64,000 nucleotides of DNA from Conus ventricosus (lineage: Eukaryota > Mollusca > Gastropoda > Neogastropoda > Conidae), in assembly GCA_018398815.1 (NCBI GenBank), contig CM031626.1:43658319-43722318 (forward strand), in the 5' to 3' direction. How positions within the stretch are numbered: position 1 is the first letter of the stretch; each line of letters starts with the position of its first letter. Position numbers and translations under genes: made by a program. Below are positions 35,601-46,900 of the stretch, piece after piece. The notes under the pieces were generated by a model that was not told the DNA's origin, made no database searches, and worked only from the letters and a program-made list of their open reading frames with translations.

Positions 35601-38600
35601 GGCCTTCATCAGGCAAAATGAACAACAGAGTTAACATGGACAAAGCAATGACATGACAAAATGTGAGGGGTTTGGACCTTAGGCCTTCATCAGGCAAAAT
35701 GAACAACAGAGTTAACATGGACAAAGCAATGACATGACAAAATGTGAGGGGTTTGGACCTTAGGCCTTCATCAGGCAAAATGAAACAACAGAGTTAACAT
35801 GGACAAAGCAATGACATGACAAAATGTGAGGGGTTTGGACCTTAGGCCTTCATCAGGCAAAATGAACAACAGAGTTAACATGGACAAAGCAATGACATGA
35901 CAAAATGTGAGGGGTTTGGACCTTAGGCCTTCATCAGGCAAAATGAACAACAGAGTTAACATGGACAAAGCAATGACATGACAAAATGTGAGGGTTTGGA
36001 CCTTAGGCCTTCATCAGGCAAAATGAACAACAGAGTTTAACATGGACAAAGCAATGACATGACAAAATGTGAGGGGTTTGGACCTTAGGCCTTCATCAGG
36101 CAAAATGAACAACAGAGTTAACATGGACAAAGCAATGACATGGACAAAATGTGAGGGGTTTGGACCTTAGGCCTCATCAGGCAAAATGAACAACAGAGTT
36201 AACATGGACAAAGCAATGACATGACAAAATGTGAGGGGTTTGGACCTTAGGCCTTCATCAGGCAAAATGAACAACAGAGTTAACATGGACAAAGCAATGA
36301 CATGACAAAATGTGAGGGGTTTGGACCTTAGGCCTTCATCAGGCAAAATGAACAACAGAGTTAACATGGACAAAGCAATGACATGACAAAATGTGAGGGG
36401 TTTGGACCTTGGCCTTCATCAGGCAAAATGAACAACAGAGTTAACATGGACAAAGCAATGACATGACAAAATGTGAGGGTTTGGACCTTAGGCTTCATCA
36501 GGCAAAATGAACAACAGAGTTAACATGACAAGCAATGAATGACAAATGTGAGGGGTTTGGACCTTAGGCCTTCTCAGGCAAAATGAACAAAAGTTAACAT
36601 GACAAAGCAATGACATGAACAACAGAGTTAACATGGACAAAGCATGACATGACAAAATGTGAGGGGTTTGGACCTGGGCCTTCATCAGGCAAAATGAACA
36701 ACAGATTAACATGGACAAAGCAATGACATGACAAAATGTGAGGGGTTTGGACCTTAGGCCTTCATCAGGCAAAATGAACAACAGAGTTACATGACAAAGC
36801 AATGACATGACAAAATGTGAGGGGTTGACTTAGGCTTCATCAGCAAAATGAACAACAGTTAACATGGACAAAGCAATGACATGACAAAATGTGAGGGGTT
36901 TGGACTTAGCCTCATCAGGCAAAATGAACAACAGAGTTAACATGGACAAAGCAATGACATGACAAAATGTGAGGGGTTTGGACCTTAGGCCTTCTTCAGG
37001 CAAAATGAACAACAGAGTTAACATGGACAAAGCAATGACATGACAAAATGTGGGGTTTGGACCTTAGGCCTTCTTCAGGCAAAATGAACAACAGAGTTAA
37101 CATGGACAAAGCAATGACATGACAAAATGTGAGGGTTTGGACCTTAGGCTTCTTCAGGCAAAATGAACAACAGAGTTAACATGGACAAGCAATGACATGA
37201 CAAAATGTGAGGGGTTGGACTAGGCCTTCATCGGCAAATGAACAACAGATTACATGGACAAAGCAATGACTGACAAAATGTGAGGGTTTGGACCTTAGGC
37301 CTTCATCAGGCAAATGAACAACAGAGTTAACATGGACAAGCAATGACATGACAAAATGTGAGGGGTTTGGACTTAGGCCTTCATCAGGCAAAATGAACAA
37401 CAGAGTAACATGGACAAGCAATGACATGACAAAATGTGAGGGGTTTGGACCTTAGGCCTTCATCAGGCAAAATGAACAACAGAGTTAACATGGACAAAGC
37501 AATGACATGACAAAATGTGAGGGGTTTGGACCTTAGGCCTTCATCAGGAAAAATGAACAACAGAGTTAACATGGACAAAGCAATGACATGACAAAATGTG
37601 AGGGTTTGGACCTTAGGCCTTCTTCAGGCAAAATGAACAACAGAGTTAACATGGGACAAAGCAATGACATGACAAAATGTGAGGGTTTGGACCTTAGGCC
37701 TTCTTCAGGCAAAATGAACAACAGAGTTAACATGGACAAAGCAATGACATGACAAAATGTGAGGGGTTTGGACCTTAGGCCTTCTTCAGGCAAAATGAAC
37801 AACAGAGTTAACATGGACAAAGCAATGACATGACAAAATGTGAGGGGTTTGGACCTTAGGCCTTCATCAGGCAAAATGAACAACAGAGTTAACATGGACA
37901 AAGCAATGACATGACAAAATGTGAGGGGTTTGGACCTTAGGCCTTCATCAGGCAAAATGAACAACAGAGTTAACATGGACAAAGCAATGACATGACAAAA
38001 TGTGAGGGTTTGGACCTTAGGCCTTCATCAGGCAAATGAACAACAGAGTTAACATGGACAAAGCAATGACATGACAAAATGTGAGGGGTTTGGACCTTAG
38101 GCCTTCATCAGGCAAAATGAACAACAGAGTTAACATGGACAAAGCAATGACATGACAAAATGTGAGGGGTTTGGACCTTAGGCCTTCATCAGGCAAAATG
38201 AACAACAGAGTTAACATGGACAAAGCAATGACATGACAAAATGTGAGGGGTTTGGACCTTAGGCCTTCATCAGGCAAAATGAACAACATAGTTAACATGG
38301 ACAAAGCAATGACATGACAAAATGTGAGGGGTTTGGACCTTAGGCCTTCATCAGGCAAAATGAACAACAGAGTTAACATGGACAAAGCAATGACATGACA
38401 AAATGTGAGGGGTTTGGACCTTAGGCCTTCTTCAGGCAAAATGAACAACAGAGTTAACATGGACAAAGCAATGACATGACAAAATGTGAGGGGTTTGGAC
38501 CTTAGGCCTTCTTCAGGCAAAATGAACAACAGAGTTTAACATGGACAAAGCAATGACATGACAAAATGTGAGGGGTTTGGACCTTAGGCCTTCTTCAGGC

Positions 38601-39422
38601 AAAATGAACAACAGAGTTAACATGGACAAAGCAATGACATGACAAAATGTGAGGGGTTTGGACCTTAGGCCTTCATCAGGCAAAATGAACAACAGAGTTA
38701 ACATGGACAAAGCAATGACATGACAAAATGTGAGGGGTTTGGACCTTAGGCCTTCATCAGGCAAAATGAACAACAGAGTTAACATGGACAAAGCAATGAC
38801 ATGACAAAATGTGAGGGGTTTGGACCTTAGGCCTTCATCAGGCAAAATGAACAACAGAGTTAACATGGACAAAGCAATGACATGACAAAATGTGAGGGGT
38901 TTGGACCTTAGGCCTTCATCAGGCAAAATGAACAACAGAGTTAACATGGACAAAGCAATGACATGACAAAATGTGAGGGGTTTGGACCTTAGGCCTTCAT
39001 CAGGCAAAATGAACAACAGAGTTAACATGGACAAAGCAATGACATGACAAAATGTGAGGGGTTTGGACCTTAGGCCTTCATCAGGCACAATGAACAACAG
39101 AGTTAACATGGACAAAGCAATGACATGACAAAATGTGAGGGGTTTGGACCTTAGGCCTTCATCAGCAAAATGAACAACAGAGTTAACATGGACAAAGCAA
39201 TGACATGACAAAATGTGAGGGGTTTGGACCTTAGGCCTTCATCAGGCAAAATGAACAACAGAGTTAACATGGACAAAGCAATGACATGACAAAATGTGAG
39301 GGGTTTGACCTTAGGCCTTCATCAGGCAAAATGAACAACAGAGTTAACATGGACAAAGCAATGACATGACAAAATGTGAGGGGTTTGGACCTTAGGCCTT
39401 CATCAGGCAAAATGAACAACAG
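20606..39422. repeat. 81-bp satellite array, about 230 copies (18.8 kb)
   Basis: One 81-bp unit starting AGTTAACATGGACAAAGCAA and ending GCAAAATGAACAACAG repeats head to tail. 81 is 27 codons, so minus-strand frames stay open over several units. Variants are CTTCATCAGG or CTTCTTCAGG and AACATGG or AACGTGG, the latter grouped near 30640-30970 and 32740-33230. Between about 26500 and 30700, units contain many homopolymer indels and substitutions, unlike the clean units on both sides. It lies in the intron between exons B and C. No gene. Confidence 0.98.
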
Positions 39423-39443
39423 TCAGGACAGTGAACATGGAAA

Positions 39444-40030
39444 ACTAGCAATCACTTCACTTCTCAGGTAAGTTTATGACATTTAACTAGCAATCACTTC
39501 ACTTCTCAGGTAAGTTTATGACATTTAACTAGCAATCACTTCACTTCTCAGGTAAGTTTATGACATTTAACTAGCAATCACTTCACTTCTCAGGTAAGTT
39601 TATGACATTTAACTAGCAATCACTTCACTTCTCAGGTAAGTTTATGACATTTAACTAGCAATCACTTCACTTCTCAGGTAAGTTTATGACATTTAACTAG
39701 CAATCACTTCACTTCTCAGGTAAGTTTATGACATTTAACTAGCAATCACTTCACTTCTCAGGTAAGTTTATGACATTTAACTAGCAATCACTTCACTTCT
39801 CAGGTAAGTTTATGACATTTAACTAGCAATCACTTCACTTCTCAGGTAAGTTTATGACATTTAACTAGCAGTCACTTCACTTCTCAGGTAAGTTTATGAC
39901 ATTTAACTAGCAGTCACTTCACTTCTCAGGTAAGTTTATGACATTTAACTAGCAGTCACTTCACTTCTCAGGTAAGTTTATGACATTTAACTAGCAATCA
40001 CTTCACTTCTCAGGTAAGTTTATGACATTT
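39444..40030 (+). repeat. 42-bp array with abutting splice acceptor and donor, 14 copies
   Basis: Every 42 bases the sense strand carries CACTTCACTTCTCAG directly joined to GTAAGTTTATG. The 14 joins have GT at 39468, then each 42 bases to 40014. Each unit also has a TTTAACT branch-point-like motif about 23 bases before the AG. Units are identical except for an AATC/AGTC variant in three late copies, so the array is young. Confidence 0.97.
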
Positions 40031-40069
40031 TCGCTTTCGAATCCTCATAAGTTATGCAAAATGAGGCAA

Positions 40070-40470
40070 CATGTAATACTGTATCTTCATATGTAAGTCA
40101 TACATGTGTATATGTGAGTGTATGTAATACTGTATCTTCATATGTAAGTCATACATGTGTATATGTGAGTGTATGTAATACTGTATCTTCATATGTAAGT
40201 CATACATGTGTATATGTGAGTGTATGTAATACTGTATCTTCATATGTAAGTCATACATGTGTATATGTGAGTGTATGTAATACTGTATCTTCATAAGTAA
40301 GTCATACATGTGTATATGTGAGTGTATGTAATACTGTATCTTCATAAGGTAAGTCATACATGTGTATATGTGAGTGTATGTAATACTGTATCTTCATAAC
40401 GTAAGTCATACATGTGTATGTGTGAGTGTATGTAATACTGTATCTTCATAAGGCAAGTCATAAATGTGCA
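40070..40470 (+). repeat. 51-bp array, about 8 copies
   Basis: The unit GTAATACTGTATCTTCATAT, then GTAAGTCATACATGTGTATA, recurs each 51 bases. Seven units keep a GTAAGTC donor-like motif; the last has GCAAGTC. It directly follows the 42-bp array. Confidence 0.95.
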
Positions 40471-40659
40471 TATGTGAGTGTGTGTGTGATCATGTGTGTG
40501 TCTGTGCATGTTTGTGTGTGTTTGTCTGTGTATGAGGACCCACTGTTTGCGATCTGTTCATGTCACTAGGCGGCAGCACTGTGTGTTTGTTTGCTCACAG
40601 AGAGTATTACTCTGGAAGGGTCTGGCTTTTGTAGATGTTGCTGTCATCAATGCCCATTT

Positions 40660-40691
<32 letters not shown>

Positions 40692-40924
40692 TTTCATTGT
40701 ATTTTCCCCTTTAAAAGGGGAACATTACTTACATTTCAATGAAAGGGAAAATTTTGGAAAAGCAGCTAAACCCAAGGGTTTGTAAATCAAAGCATGAAAA
40801 ATTTTCCAAACCCTTTTCACCTACTCTCACCGTCCTCTTTCCCCCCCCTCCCTCCCTCCCCCAGAAAAAGGAAAAAAGTCACAGAGGGATTTCCGAGAAA
40901 TTTGGGAAATTAGTTATCGAAAAT
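40471..40924. other. No recognisable gene; poly(G) tract
   Basis: A run of G at about 40664-40691 and C/CT-rich sequence at 40842-40862. GTTTGCTCACAG near 40600 looks like a splice acceptor, but the frames behind it match nothing. Confidence 0.5.
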
Positions 40925-43900
40925 TTATGTGTCGTTCACTTTTTTAGTGGGCTGTGTTTCTTTGTTTTTTGTGATGTCATGAGCATTCGGGTGTGTGATG
41001 TCCCTGAGGTTTTTAAAGTGTGTGTGTGTATGCCGTTCTGTGTGGTGTTTCAAAGGGCATTCTCTGTGTGGTTTTGTTTGTAAGTTTATGCGCATTCGTT
41101 TTTGTGTTTGTGGTGGGTGGTGTTTTCTTTCGCGTTTCCCGGGGTGTGGGGTGGTGATTTCATGCGCGTTTTTCCCGTGTGTGGTGTGTTGGGTGTGGTG
41201 TTTTTTGGTGTCATGCGCATTCTGTTGTGGGGAAAAGTTATGCACTTCTCTGTGTGTTTTGTGTGTGTGATTTCAAGCCCTGTTCTTTTGTTTTGTTGAT
41301 GACATTTCGCGTTCTCAAATGTGTGGTGTGTGATTTTCAAGCCCCGTTTTTGTGGTTGTGTTTGTGGTGATGGGAATTCGCGTTTTTGTATTTGGGGTGT
41401 TATGTCATGCCTTCTTTTGTGTGTTTTGGGGATGTCCCTGCGCTTTTTGGGGTGTGTGTGTGTGATGCATGCGCATTCGGGGGTTTTTGAGTTTATGCGC
41501 AATTCCCCGGTGTGTGTGTGATGTCATGCGCATTCTGTGTGTGTGTTTGTCAGCGCATTCTGTGTGTGTGTGTGTGTGGATTTTTTCGTCAAATTCCCGT
41601 GTGTTTTGAGTTTAAAGCCATTCTCTGTGTTGGTTTTGATTTTCATTTTGCATTCGTGGGGTGTTGGTGATGTCATCGCAATTTTGTGTTTTGTGGGTGG
41701 TGTTGAAGCGCAATTTTGTGTTTTTGGTGATGCATGCGCATTTTCTTTTTGGTGTGTGATTTCAAAGTTTCAATTTTTTGTGTGGGTGTTTTGGGTTTCA
41801 GGTATTCTTTGTGTGTGTGTTTTGTGTGGGGATGTCATGCGCATTCTCGGGGTTTTTGTGTGTGATGTCATTTTCCAAATTTTCTGTGTGGGGTGTGTGT
41901 GATGTCAAAGCGCATTTTGTGTGGTTTGGGGTGATGTCCATTCGATTTTGTTTTGTGTGGGGATTTTTCATGCGCATTCTGTGTGTGTTTTTGTGGAAAG
42001 TCATGGCCCTTCTCTCTGTGTGTTGGGGTGGGATGTCTTTGGGATTTTAAAGTGTGTTTTGTGTTGATGTCCTGCGGGGTTTTTCATGTGTGTGTGTTTT
42101 GGGGTGTGTAATGACATCCTTTTTCTGTGTTTTTTGTGTTATTCATGTGCGTTTTGTGGTGGGGTGTGTTGGGGGTCTTTTCGTTCGTGTTGTGGTGTTT
42201 TCCGGGGCGTTCTGTGTGGGGTTTGTGGGTTAAATTTATTTCGCCCTAATGTGTTTGTGTGATGTCCTGCGAATTTTGTTTTGTGTGAGTAAAGAGCGTT
42301 CTGTATGTGTGGGGGGTGATGTCATGCACTTCTGTGGGTTTTAGTGGTGTGTGGATGCATGCGATTTTTTGTGTGTTTTGTGGGGATGTCATGCACATTC
42401 TGTGTGGGGTGATGGCATGCGCTTTTTGTGTGGGATGTCATGGCCATTCGTTTGGTGTTAAGTCTTTCGCGTTTTGTGGTGTGTGGTGGATGTCTGCGCA
42501 TTCTGTATGTGTGTTTTGATTCATTTCACGTTCGTTGTGGGGGGTGATGAAAAACCCTTTTTTTTTGTGTGGGTGTGTGTGGAAAGTATGGGCGTTCTGT
42601 GTGTGTGGGGATTTATGGGGGTTTTTTGGATGTGGGGGTGTGTGTGTTGGGGTTTGTGATGTCATGCGCAAATTTTTGTGGTGTGTGTGATGTCATTTTC
42701 GGGGTTTTTCTTTTTGGTTTTGTGGGATTTCAGCGCATTTTTGTGTGTGTTTTGGGGTGGGGATGTCAAGCGCATTCTCGTTTTGTGTTGTGATGTCATG
42801 CGCATTCTCTGTGTGTGTGTTTGTGATGTCCCTGCGCATTCTCTGTGTTTTTTGTGGGTGTTGGTTTAATAAAAACCATTCTGTGTTTGTGTGTGTGAAA
42901 GCATGCCCAATTCTCCCGTGTGGTGTGGTGAATTTTCCTTGGGGCATTTTTGGTGGGGTGTGTGTGTGTTTTCTTTCGCATTCTGTGGGGGTGTTGTTTT
43001 CATGCCTTTCTCTGTTTTGTGTGTGGGGTGTGTCAAAGCCGTTCTTTTTGGGGGTGTTTTCATTGGGGGCGTTTTTGTTGTTTTTGGGGTGTGTGTGGGG
43101 GTCATGGCCTTTTTTGTGGGTTTTGTTTTGGGGTGTGAAGTTTTTGGGGCATTTTCTGTGTGTGTGTTGTAGGATGCGCATTCTCCCGTGTGGGGTTGTG
43201 TGTGTGAAAGTTTATCGCGTTTGTGTGTGTGTGTGATGTCTTTCGCCCTTCTCTGTGTGTGTGTGTGTTGTGTGTGAGTGTGGGTGTCGCGCGTTCTCTG
43301 TGTGGTGGGTGATGTCATGGCGTTTCTCTGGTTTTGTGTGGGGTGTGTGTGTGTGTGGGGTTTAGGGGCATTCTGTTGTGTGTAATGTTATGCCGTTCCT
43401 GTGTGTGTGTTTTTGTGTGTGTCATGCCCTTTTTCGGGGTGTGTTTTGTGTTTCATGCGCGTTCTCAGGTGTGTGTGTGTGATATCAAGGGGGCGTTCTT
43501 TGTGTTTGTGTGTGGGTGTGATGTCTTTGGCGTTCTGTAAGTGTGTGGGTATGTCATTTCGCAAATTTTTGTGTTTGTGTGAAAGGCTGCGCATTCGTGT
43601 GTTGTGGGGATGTCATGGCCTTCCCTTTTGGGTGTGGGTGTGTTTTCATGGCTTTCCCCTGTGTGTGTGTGTGATGTATGGATTCTGTGTGTGTGTGGTG
43701 TCCTTTCGCATTCTGTGTTTGTGTGTTTGTCATTCGGATTCTGTGTGGGGGTGTGTGTGTGTGTGATTTTGCGCATTTTGGTGGGTGATGTCAAGCACAT
43801 TCTGTGTGTTGATGCATGCGATTCGTTGTGTGTGTGATGTCTGGCCATTTTTCTGTGTGTGGTTTTTGATTTTTAGTTTATTCTCTTTGTGTGTGTGTTT

Positions 43901-46900
43901 TTGATTTCATTTCGCCCTTCTTTGTGGGGGTGTGGGTGTGTTTGGGGAAAACAAACGCGTTTTTGTGTGGTGTTTGTGTGTGATGTCATGCGCTTCCCGG
44001 GTTTTTTGTGTGTGTTGGGTGTCCCTGCGCATTCTCGGGGTTTTGGGGTTTATTTTCAGGGGCATTTGTGTTTTGTGTTTTGTGTGGATTTATGCGCATT
44101 CGTTGTGTGTTTTATTTTCGGGATTCTCTTGTTGTGAGGGGATGTCAAAAAGCATTCTGGTGTGTGTGATTCATGCGCATTCTGTGTGTGTGTGGTGTGT
44201 GTTTTCATGCCAATTTTGGGGTGGTGTGGGGTGTGTGTTTTCATGGGGGCATTCTCTGTGGGTTTTGGGGGGAAGTCCTTTTGCATTCTGTTGGGTGGTG
44301 TGATGTCATGCGCATTCTTTTTTTGTGTGTGTGTGTTTCATTTTTCATTTGTGTGTGTGTGATTCATGCGCAAACCCCTGTGTGTGTTGTATTTCATGTG
44401 CATTCTCTGGGGTGTGTGTTTTGTGTGATTTATGCGTATTCCCTTTTTTTTGTGGTGTGGTGTGATGTCATGCGCATTCTCTGTGTGTGTTTGTGATTTT
44501 CTGGCTTCTCTTTTGTGGGGGGTGGTGTGATGCGCGCATTCTGTGTGGTGTGTGTGGGTGTTTATGCGCCCCTTCTGTGTGTTGTGTGATTTCTTTCGCA
44601 TTCTGTTGGGGGTGTGGGTGTTTTCTTTCGGGATTTTCTGTGTGTGTGTGTGTGTGGGCATGCCATTTTTTGTGTGGTGTTGGGGATGTCCCTGCGCGTT
44701 CTCAGTGTGTTTTGTGGGTTTGGGGTGTTAAAGGGCATGCGTGTTTTGTGTGTGTTGTGTGATGTCATGTGCGTTTGTTTGTGTGGTGTGAATTTTCCCT
44801 GTGCTTTCTGTGTGTGGGGGGGTGATTCAATGCCGTTCTGGGGGTGTGTGTGGTGTTATTTTTGCGCATACTGTGTGTGTGGTGGATGTCCGGCTTTGTG
44901 TGTGTGATGTCATTAGCGTTTTGTAAGTGTGTGGGTTTTCAAAGCACGTTTGTGGTTTTGTTGATGTCAAAGGGGCATTCGGGTTTGTGTGGATGTCATG
45001 CACATTCTGTGTGGTGATGTCACCCCATTTGTGTTGTGAGGCATGGCCCTTCGTGTGTTTTGATGTCATGCGCGTTCGTGTTGTGTGTGTGATGTCATTC
45101 GCATTCTTTTTTGTGTGTGATGGGCAGGCCCCCGTTCTTTTTGGTGTGTGATTGGGCATGCGCAAATTTTTTTTTGTGTTTGTGTGTGTGATGTTTTGCG
45201 CGTTTGTTGGTGTGTGTGTGAAGTCAGGGGCCCTTCTGTAAATTTTGTGTGGGGTTTTTGTGATGTTGGGGCATTCTCTGTGGTTTTGGGGGTGATGTCA
45301 TGCGCATTCTCTTTTGTGTGTGTGATTTCATGCCTTCTCTGTGTGTGTGGGGTGTGTGGAATTTTTATGCGCAAATTTTCTGTGGTGTGTGTGATGGCCG
45401 CGCATTCTCTGTGTGTTTGTGTGGTTTCATTCGCATTCCGTGTTTGTGGGGGTGTTGTTTTCATTCCCCTTTTTTTTGTGTGTGTGTGTGATGTCTGCCA
45501 TTCCCCTGTGGTGTGTGTGATTGGGCATGGGGCAAATTTTGTGTGGGGTGTGTGTGATGTCATGCCATTCTTGTGTGTGTTGAAAAACATTTTCGCATTC
45601 CCCGGTGTTGTGTGTGTGATTTTCAAGCCTTTGGTGTGTGATGCTGCCGTTCTGTGGGTTTGTGTGTTTGTGTTGGTTTTTCTTTCGCATTTTGGGGTGT
45701 GGTTGGGGTGATGTCATGCCGCCCCTGTGGTGTTTGTGGGTGTTCCCCTTGGGGGGGGCCCCTTCTCTGTTTGGTGTGGTGTGTGTGATTTTATGCCCCG
45801 TTCTTGTTGTGTGTGTTTATGTCATGCGCTTTTCTGTGGTTGTGGTTGTGTGTGTGTGTGAAAGTCATGCCGTTTTTTCCCGTGTGTGTTTTTGTTGTCA
45901 TGCGCGTTTGGGTGTGTGTGTGGTGTTTGTGTGTGTGGTTTGATGTCAGCGCATTCTTTTTTGTGTGTGTTTTGTTATAAAGTTCTTTTGGGTTAAAAGT
46001 GTGGGGTGTGTGATGTCCCTGCGTGTTTGTGGGGGTGTGTGGGGATTTTCATTTTCGCGTTTCGGGGGTGTGTTTTTGGGGTTTTATATCAAGCGCGGTT
46101 TTTTTGTGGGGTTTGTTTTTGTGTGTTGTGTTTATGCGGTTCGGTTTTTGTGTGTTTTGGGGGCCGGGTTGGGGCCCTTCTCTGGGTTTTGTGTGATTTC
46201 AGCGCAATTTTTGGGGGGGTTGTGGTTTATTTTTCCCCTGCGCATTCCTTTGTGTTGTGTGTGATTTTCTTTCGCAATTTTTCTTTGTGTGGGGTGGGAT
46301 GTCTTTCGCATTTTTTTCCCTTAGGTTTTGGGTTTTGGATGTCTTGGGCCAACCCGGGGGGGGGTAAAATTTTTTTATTTGTGTTTTTTAGTTGTGTGTG
46401 TGATGTCATGCGCCTTTTGTTTGGTTTTGTTGTTGGGGTGTGTGTGTGGGTGGGCAAGCCATTTTTGTGTTTTTGTGTGAAGTCAAAGGGGCCATTTCTC
46501 TTGGGGTGGGGGGGGGGATTTCATGGCATTTCTTTTTGGTGGGGTTTGATTTTTTTAAAGGCCCTTTTTTTTTTGTTTTTGGTGTGAAATTTATGCGCAT
46601 TCCTTTTTGTGGGTGTGTATTCAGTGCCTTTTTCCCGTTGTGGGGGTTTTGTGGTGTTTTTATGCGCTTTTTTGTGTGTGTGTTTTTTTGTGTGTTAGGG
46701 GCTTTTTTTTAGGGTGTTGTGGGGGTGGGTTTAATTGGCCTTTAATTTCCTCTTGGGGGGGTGTGTGGATTTCAAGGGCTTTTTTGTGTGGGGGGGGGTG
46801 ATTTTTCTTTTGCGGTTTTTTGTGTGTGGGTTGTATTTGGGGGGTTTTGGGGTGTTAACCCACTGTGTGTTTGGGGTTTAAAATTATTTCTGTCGGGGGG

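Noticed and set aside
20490..39211. Many minus-strand frames with repeated SKPLTFCHVIALSMLTLLF
   Set aside because: A consequence of an 81-bp (27-codon) satellite; frames end at random indels and have no start, splice or conserved structure.
20606..40470. CRISPR-like repeat array
   Set aside because: The repeats are contiguous with no unique spacers, and the genome is eukaryotic.
40591..40663. Possible exon after GTTTGCTCACAG
   Set aside because: Acceptor-like, but the reading frame matches no RUN-domain segment and runs into poly(G).
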